Shown: in pieces, positions 58,762 to 64,000 of the stretch
Layout of the letters: each line of letters starts with the position of its first letter
Numbering within the stretch: the first letter of the stretch is position 1
DNA from: JAXDTI01 sp034090045
GTDB lineage: Bacteria > Actinomycetota > Actinomycetes > Actinomycetales > Actinomycetaceae
Assembly: GCA_034090045.1 (NCBI GenBank)
Contig: JAXDTI010000003.1
Location: 337,232-401,231, forward strand
Direction of reading: 5' to 3'
Length of the DNA: 64,000 bases
Translations under genes and position numbers: made by a program
Notes under the pieces: generated by a model
Databases searched by the model: none
The model's input: the letters and a program-made list of their open reading frames with translations, nothing else
Told to the model about the DNA's origin: nothing

Positions 58762-59979
58762 TCAGCGCGCCACCGGCATCGAGGCGACCTGTTTCACCGG
58801 TTGATACAGGAAGTCCCGCAGCACCCGATCCATTCGCGCCGACTCAATCAGGAACCCGTCATGACCGTGGTCAGAATGGATTTGCCGATAGATTGCCCCC
58901 GGAATCATCTCCGCCATCGCGCGACAGGCACCAGCCGGGAACAGCCGATCAGTATCGACACTAACCACTAAAGTACGCGCCTCGATACCCCGCAACACCG
59001 TACGCAAATCCCCGCGCCCTGCAGCAACATCGTGAGTAATCAGTGCCTTATTCAAGGCAACATACGATCCTGCATCAAAACGCCGAGCCAGTTTAGCCGC
59101 GTGATGATCCAGGTAGCTCTGCACCGCGAGACGCCCACCATGCAGCGGATCCTCTCCGGATTGTGGCTCCCGTCCAAACCGAGTGTTCAACTCGCCAGGA
59201 CTGCGATAGGTCGCGTGCGCAATCTCGCGCGCCAACCCCAACCCCCGATCCGGACCGTGCGGCTGATCATAGTAGTCACCCCCGCTCCAATCCGGGTCTA
59301 ACTCGATAGCCATATTTTGCATATGCGCCCACGCAACCTGGTCAGCGGTAGTTTGCGCACCAGTCGCGATTAACACCAGTGAACCCAGGCGCTCCGGAGC
59401 CGACACCGCCCACTCCAGCGCCCGATGCCCACCCGCCGAGGGACCGACAATCATATCCCAACGGTATATGCCCAGATAGTCGGCGAGACGCTGTTCGGCA
59501 CGCATCATGTCACGGGTACATATCTGCGGGAAACGTGACCCCCAGGCGTGACCATCTGGAGCTAGCGACGCCGGCCCGGTCGAACCCTGGCAGCCACCCA
59601 AAACATTCGGCACCACCACAAAATACGTGTCAGTGTCTATAGCTTTACCCGGCCCCACAATATCGTTCCACCAGCCCGCAGTCGGGTGTGCAGCATCAGC
59701 TTCACCTGCGACATGTGAATCACCGGTGAGCGCATGGCAAATCAACACCGCGTTGGAACGCTGCGGATTCAAGTGCCCCCAAGTTTCATAGGCGATACGC
59801 GATTGCGGCAGCACCTCACCGTTTTCTAAAGCTATCGGCCCAAGATTCACAAACAGGCGTCCACCAGCAGGCTTATGTGGATTCCAGCCTCCGGTGGTGA
59901 CCGGTGGTAGGGTGTCGTGGGCGGGTCCAATCTCCGGGTCTACCGCGTGCGGATCATCCCGATATGCCGGGTCTGCCAT
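58762..59979 (-). CDS. metX: Homoserine O-acetyltransferase
   Basis: 405 aa alpha/beta hydrolase-fold acyltransferase. The nucleophile motif is G-P-S181-A-G-G-H-R-A-L-E-W where most MetX have G-G-S-x-G-G; D-S-D-H-G-H-D-G-F-L carries the catalytic His. Makes O-acetylhomoserine for MetY, whose gene lies 38 bp upstream in the same operon. Confidence 0.93.
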   Translation of the reverse strand: MADPAYRDDPHAVDPEIGPAHDTLPPVTTGGWNPHKPAGGRLFVNLGPIALENGEVLPQSRIAYETWGHLNPQRSNAVLICHALTGDSHVAGEADAAHPTAGWWNDIVGPGKAIDTDTYFVVVPNVLGGCQGSTGPASLAPDGHAWGSRFPQICTRDMMRAEQRLADYLGIYRWDMIVGPSAGGHRALEWAVSAPERLGSLVLIATGAQTTADQVAWAHMQNMAIELDPDWSGGDYYDQPHGPDRGLGLAREIAHATYRSPGELNTRFGREPQSGEDPLHGGRLAVQSYLDHHAAKLARRFDAGSYVALNKALITHDVAAGRGDLRTVLRGIEARTLVVSVDTDRLFPAGACRAMAEMIPGAIYRQIHSDHGHDGFLIESARMDRVLRDFLYQPVKQVASMPVAR

Positions 59980-60017
59980 CAGTCACCACCTTTGCAGCTG
60001 AAACTACTCCACCTCGC

Positions 60018-61298
60018 TTAAGACAGCGCGGCAAATCCTTTCTCCAAGTCCTCCAGGATATCTTGAATATCCTCGATACCGACCGAGAGACGGATCGTGT
60101 TCTCGCCGATTCCGGCAGCCGCCAGCTCCTCGGGCGAGTTCTGTGAATGAGTGGTGGATGCCGGATGAACCACCAGGGAACGCACATCCCCGATATTCGC
60201 CAGGTTCGAATGCAGCTCCAAAGCATCCACAAACTTTTCGCCCTCGGCACGCGCACCCTTTATATTAAAGGTCACCAGCGACCCCGGACCTTTCGGCGCA
60301 TACTTTTTACCCAGCTCGTAGTAGGGCGAATCCGGCAGACCCGGATAGTTGACCGTCTCCACCTGCTCGTGTTCTGCGAGGAACTCTGCCACCTTTTGGG
60401 CGTTGGAGACGTGCCGATCCAGACGCAAACTGAGCGTGTCAATACCCTGAGCGACCAGGAAAGAGTTAAAGGGAGAGGCCGCCCAGCCCATATCGCGTTG
60501 CCCCTGGACACGACACTTCAAAATAAACGCCGGTTCGCCGAGATCCTTGTAAACCAGACCGTGATATGACGGATCTGGGACGTTGAACTGGCGGAAACGC
60601 TGCGGATCGGCACTCCAGTCGAAACGCCCGGAATCCACGATCGCGCCGAGCATCGCGGTGCCGTGCCCGCACAGGAACTTCGTTGCCGAATGCACCACAA
60701 TATCCGCACCCCACTCGAAAGGTCTGGTCAGATAGGGTGTAGCAACGGTGTTGTCAACGATTAGGGGAACACCCACGCGGTGTGCCGCGCCCGCAACCGC
60801 CTCAATATCGAGAATATCGGCGTTCGGGTTCGGGATTGTCTCTGCGAAAAAAGCGACGGTGTGTTCATCAGCTGCCGCCTCCCACGATGCCGGATCGAGC
60901 GGGTCCGTAACCCAATGCACGTCAATCCCGTAGCGCGGCAGGTTGTTGCCCAATAGCGCGTGAGTACCACCATACAGGCTGTGCGGGGCTACTATATTGT
61001 CTCCTGTCTCAGCAATCGTCAAAATCGCGAGCGTTATCGCCCCGGCACCAGAGGCGGTAACCAGACCGCCGACACCGCCTTCGAGTTGGCTGATACGTTC
61101 CTCAAGAACCCCGTTTGTCGGGTTCGTTAACCGCGTGTAAATCGGGCCGAAATCTTGCAGCGCAAATCGCTTCGCGGCGGTGTCGGCATCCGGGAACACG
61201 TATGCGGTTGTCTGGTAAATCGGCAGGGCGCGTGCCCCAGTGTCAGAATCTGGGGTCTGGCCTGCGTGAATCGCGAGAGTGTCAAATCTGTAGCTCAT
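60018..61298 (-). CDS. metY: O-acetylhomoserine sulfhydrylase
   Basis: 426 aa PLP enzyme. PLP Lys207 in V-V-H-S-A-T-K-F-L-C-G-H-G and D182 (V-D-N-T-V-A-T-P-Y-L) are the expected residues; the order and length fit direct sulfhydrylation with sulfide to homocysteine. Operon metY-metX. Upstream region carries a palindrome at the likely promoter. Confidence 0.95.
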   Translation of the reverse strand: MSYRFDTLAIHAGQTPDSDTGARALPIYQTTAYVFPDADTAAKRFALQDFGPIYTRLTNPTNGVLEERISQLEGGVGGLVTASGAGAITLAILTIAETGDNIVAPHSLYGGTHALLGNNLPRYGIDVHWVTDPLDPASWEAAADEHTVAFFAETIPNPNADILDIEAVAGAAHRVGVPLIVDNTVATPYLTRPFEWGADIVVHSATKFLCGHGTAMLGAIVDSGRFDWSADPQRFRQFNVPDPSYHGLVYKDLGEPAFILKCRVQGQRDMGWAASPFNSFLVAQGIDTLSLRLDRHVSNAQKVAEFLAEHEQVETVNYPGLPDSPYYELGKKYAPKGPGSLVTFNIKGARAEGEKFVDALELHSNLANIGDVRSLVVHPASTTHSQNSPEELAAAGIGENTIRLSVGIEDIQDILEDLEKGFAALS

Positions 61299-61592
61299 TT
61301 TTTGCTCCTTATTTAGCTTTTCAAATACCCATCAGGCTTATCTTTGGATGGTGCCGAACCAATGAACGCTATGACCGTCTAGCTGGCGGGCACAGGAGCG
61401 ATATAAAAATACCGCGCGAATTCGCACGGCAAAACTGGCATGAAAGCGCGCTCGACCGTGCCGGTCAGTTGCGCATTCGTTTATTAGCCATAACCAAACC
61501 TTAAACCAATCTTTCCCATAAGTGCAAAACTTACCCACCGTGCCGCAAGTATCCAGTCGTCATGTTAGCGACATACGAGTAGCCTTAACAAT
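61299..61592. promoter_or_regulatory. Divergent 294-bp region between metY and amidohydrolase
   Basis: Minus strand TTTGCC (61433-61428), 16-bp spacer, TATTTT (61411-61406). The 18-bp near-palindrome CCGCGCGAATTCGCACGG (61412-61429) fills the spacer, a fit for a repressor of metY. No SAM riboswitch core was recognised. Plus-strand promoter not placed. Confidence 0.45.
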
Positions 61593-62552
61593 ATGGTCAT
61601 TGACACTCATGCACACCTCTATCCGGCTCGCTACCTGGACTTTCTAGAGTCGATAGGTATTGACGCATCCTCCATAACGATAGCTCGCAACCTGCGCGCG
61701 GACGACTCCGATACTGACCTGTCAGCTCGTCTCCAGATGATGGATAATGCCGGTGTGGAGCGACAAATCCTCTCCGCAACCCCGCAGCTGCCGATGGCCG
61801 CCACCCCCGGCGGAGCGAACGCGGCAGATTCGGCCAGTGCCGCCCGCATGATTAACGACATATACGCCGAGGTGGTAGCCTCCAATCCGGATCGATTCAA
61901 CGCCTATGGGGCGATTCCACTGCCGTTCGTAGCTGAGTCCCTCGCCGAGATCAGCTATATCTTCGACGAACTGGGGTTCCTGGGGGTAGCTATCAACACT
62001 TTCGTGGGTGCCTATGGTGCGCTCACCGATGCTGCCTATACCCCTGTTTTTGAGGAACTCGACCGGCGTGAAGCAATCGTCTATATTCATCCGGCAGGGC
62101 AATCTGCGGGCTGTCAAACCGTGATTGACAACGGTTTCACGTGGGTAAACGGTGCGCCCATGGAGGATGCGATTGCGACCCTGCAACTGCTCAAAGCAGA
62201 CTACCCGTACCGTTTCCCGAATATCCGTTTCCATATCGCACACCTGGGCGGGGACCTGGCATTCCTGTCTCAACGCATAGAGGACAACTACACCGACTGG
62301 GGGGCTTTCCAGCACTCTCCGCGTGTGACGCTACGAAACCTGTGGTTCGATTCCGCGAACTTCTATGCGCCCTCACTGCGGCTGGCTCTGGAAACCTATA
62401 ACCCCGAACATATTATGGCTGGCTCAGACTACCCTTATTTCCAAGACGATAAATACACTCGCGCTTTCAGCTATATTCGTGATTCCGGCGCCTCCCCCGA
62501 ACTCATCGAACAGGTGCTCTCCGGCAACGCACAGCACCTATATGGACTATAA
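61593..62552 (+). CDS. Amidohydrolase family protein (ACMSD-like)
   Basis: 319 aa. H-A-H (in V-I-D-T-H-A-H-L-Y) and a later His, plus Asp in A-G-S-D-Y-P-Y, define the amidohydrolase_2 (aminocarboxymuconate-semialdehyde decarboxylase) fold. Acts on an aromatic-ring product or similar acid; substrate unknown. ATG at 61593 is supported by the conserved start. Confidence 0.88.
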   Translation: MVIDTHAHLYPARYLDFLESIGIDASSITIARNLRADDSDTDLSARLQMMDNAGVERQILSATPQLPMAATPGGANAADSASAARMINDIYAEVVASNPDRFNAYGAIPLPFVAESLAEISYIFDELGFLGVAINTFVGAYGALTDAAYTPVFEELDRREAIVYIHPAGQSAGCQTVIDNGFTWVNGAPMEDAIATLQLLKADYPYRFPNIRFHIAHLGGDLAFLSQRIEDNYTDWGAFQHSPRVTLRNLWFDSANFYAPSLRLALETYNPEHIMAGSDYPYFQDDKYTRAFSYIRDSGASPELIEQVLSGNAQHLYGL

Positions 62553-62690
62553 ATACCCTAGTTGCCAGGTTTTAACCCATTGGATGGCGGGTTGGACACG
62601 GTCGCGCATTCCGAGTTTGGCGAGTATTCACGAGACAACTTTTTTTAGCGGAGTCCGGTTCAATATAAGAGCATTTCAGCGATTCCGCCA
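62547..62690 (-). pseudogene. Decayed LuxR-type regulator C-terminus
   Basis: On the minus strand, short frames give I-A-E-M-L-L, then E-P-D-S-A-K-K, and I-L-A-K-L-G-M-R-D-R-V-Q-P-A-I, exactly the order of a LuxR (GerE) helix-turn-helix end, with stop codons and shifts between them. Its final stop overlaps the amidohydrolase stop. Remnant of a deleted two-component regulator. Confidence 0.7.
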
Positions 62691-62810
62691 ACGATATGTC
62701 TCCTTTTTCAACACACGCGATCGTCGTTGGTAAATGAAGTACCATAAACACCTGAAGCCTTACACCGGTAACGTCGGTAAAGAAGTACGCCAGTGTGGGT
62801 CGAGACGGGT

Positions 62811-62829
62811 AGAATACCGTATGTATTCT
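62811..62829. promoter_or_regulatory. Palindrome upstream of the surface protein gene
   Basis: AGAATAC-CGTAT-GTATTCT, a perfect 7-5-7 inverted repeat, 28 bp before the ATG at 62858. TAGAAT within it could be a -10 box, so a dimeric regulator here would block the promoter. No matching -35 seen. Confidence 0.5.
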
Positions 62830-62857
62830 ATTTCGCCTGCAACCGGGGGTAGCCACC

Positions 62858-64000
62858 ATGCGCAACAGGTCTAGGGCACGCTTGCTTTTCGCGGCCTTGT
62901 TTAGTTTTCTGTTGATTGTTTTGCCTGGCGTTGCTCACGCTACACCCAATGAGGCAGCCCCTCAGGATATTCCATACACTGTCCAATTCTGGTCGGAGCG
63001 CGCCGACTATGATGAGGGCAACGTCGGCTCCATCGGCGATAAGTACGAATACATCGGCCTGAAGAACTTCACGGGTGCCGAGGGGCATGTACCCGGCCTC
63101 CTGACAGTCGATCCGAGCGGCGTCCAGTTCCCGGATATTGAACTGGCCACCTCGTCGAATCCCGAGTTGTTCGCCAAGCTCTACCATCTGAACGCGCAGT
63201 ACACGAAAGCGCAGAACGCTCACGACGACGCCGGTGTCCGCCCGTTGAATGCCGCCGAGAAGAACGTCTACAACGTGTTCTTTGACCGTGAGGTCTACGA
63301 GGTGGTGTTCGAGCGAATCAATACTACGTACAGCTCATTCGATCCGGTGATTTCCAAGAATGGCACCACCTACGACGCGAAGGCGAACCCCTACACCTTG
63401 CGCTTGCGCTTCGGCCAGGCGTTCGGCGACGCTTGGCCATTCGATAAGGACATCATGGAGGTGCCAGTTCAAGGGAAGCGGGGCTACGGCCTGACCGGGT
63501 GGACGGTTATGACCGGAGAGGAGACTGCCTCCTACTTGGATACGCCGCCGTACCGGCTGACGTATAGCGAGTTCGTTCAATACGCGGGCAAGAGGTCAAC
63601 CTCGGTGTCCCGGCCCGGTGTGAAATACTCCGATCACACCATCGCCATGGGCATTACTTATGGAAATAGTGCTCATCCGGTTTTCGTGGATATGGCCCTG
63701 GAGGGCTTCGAAGATGGGCTTGAGCCGCGGCAGTTCCTCATTGATGAGGCTCTCTCGTACTGGAAGTCTGATACAACGCATGATAAATATTTGTTCCCTG
63801 TTCCTCAGCTCAAGGGCTTCGATCGGGTCGTCCCCACGAAGAGGCAACAAAAGGTGAAGAACCAAGAGGAGCTGGATGAGATCAACGCCGCGCGCGGCGA
63901 CGCTACACCGCTGACCTTCATCCGCACGCTTTACGGCACAAGGCGTGACACGAACGGCTACCTGCGTCTCGAATACAAGCGGCAGAAGTTTAGCCTCTTC
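62858..64000 (+). CDS. Large secreted surface protein (5' part, runs off the right edge)
   Basis: Open for 381 codons to the window end. Signal peptide about 1-28 (R-N-R-S-R-A-R-L-L-F ... V-A-H-A). The mature start contains Y-T-V-Q-F-W-S-E-R-A-D-Y-D-E-G-N and D-K-Y-E-Y-I-G-L-K, a style seen in multi-domain adhesins of Gram-positives with Inl-B-like or mucin-binding repeats; LPXTG would be beyond the edge. Codon use (many C-ending codons, AAG/GAG) differs from neighbours. Likely a cell-wall-anchored adhesin. Confidence 0.8.
   Translation, partial: MRNRSRARLLFAALFSFLLIVLPGVAHATPNEAAPQDIPYTVQFWSERADYDEGNVGSIGDKYEYIGLKNFTGAEGHVPGLLTVDPSGVQFPDIELATSSNPELFAKLYHLNAQYTKAQNAHDDAGVRPLNAAEKNVYNVFFDREVYEVVFERINTTYSSFDPVISKNGTTYDAKANPYTLRLRFGQAFGDAWPFDKDIMEVPVQGKRGYGLTGWTVMTGEETASYLDTPPYRLTYSEFVQYAGKRSTSVSRPGVKYSDHTIAMGITYGNSAHPVFVDMALEGFEDGLEPRQFLIDEALSYWKSDTTHDKYLFPVPQLKGFDRVVPTKRQQKVKNQEELDEINAARGDATPLTFIRTLYGTRRDTNGYLRLEYKRQKFSLF

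Noticed and set aside
61299..61592. SAM riboswitch upstream of metY
   Set aside because: I looked for SAM-I, SAM-II and SAM-IV core patterns on the minus strand and saw none; only a palindrome at the promoter.

Overview
The window is 64 kb of an actinobacterial chromosome. The markers for this are mtrA-mtrB-lpqB, DUF3499, DUF2516, a FABP/nitrobindin-like protein, separate clpC and clpB with a HAIR-like site before clpB, a secA without the zinc tail, and a RipA-like NlpC/P60 hydrolase. Moderate GC, sortase-type proteins and a respiratory cluster of complex I plus menaquinone genes would fit a member of the Actinomycetaceae, but genus cannot be read from the sequence alone.

Layout. 1-7405: nuoB (cut by the edge), nuoA, a menJ-like reductase and menG, all on the minus strand, form a respiratory cluster. 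They are followed by a HAD-IB hydrolase, a histidine phosphatase, a PLDc_N membrane protein and a very unusual sortase-like protein that has lost its catalytic His and Cys and carries a long Glu/Pro-repeat tail. 7504-24469: a compact, apparently complete prophage of about 17 kb, integrated in the 3' end of a tRNA-Arg(ACG) gene and bounded by 36-bp identical att cores. It carries integrase, lysis genes, tail, head, terminase, HNH, and a divergent pair of XRE regulators. 24590-31147: alpha/beta hydrolase, nitroreductase, galactose mutarotase, galactokinase and clpC. 31505-37399: dtd, a frameshifted lipoprotein-like pseudogene, an AGCS symporter, and an asnB gene of foreign character lying between two 104-bp copies of the symporter's 5' end. 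37414-58325: housekeeping genes including ygfZ, a TetR regulator with a clear promoter/operator, clpB, secA, hpf, comF, lpqB-mtrB-mtrA, tilS-dacB, ppa and an NlpC/P60 protein. 58469-64000: a small MT0933-like protein, metY-metX, an amidohydrolase, a decayed LuxR remnant, and the start of a large secreted surface protein running off the right edge.

The most interesting system is the prophage switch. The plus-strand XRE regulator (24171-24470) ends inside attR. When the attP site is rebuilt from attL and attR, its reading frame continues for 21 more codons and stops 8 bp before the integrase start codon. Integration therefore changes the C-terminus of the regulator from 120 to 99 residues and separates int from the gene upstream of it. 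This is the architecture of the integration-dependent immunity switches known from mycobacteriophages such as BPs, here in an unrelated-looking prophage. Other points for a second look are a protease-capsid fusion with an internal start, a +1/-2 frameshift layout for the tail chaperone, several strong inverted repeats in the phage intergenic regions, the inactive sortase fusion, and the asnB insertion with flanking duplications.
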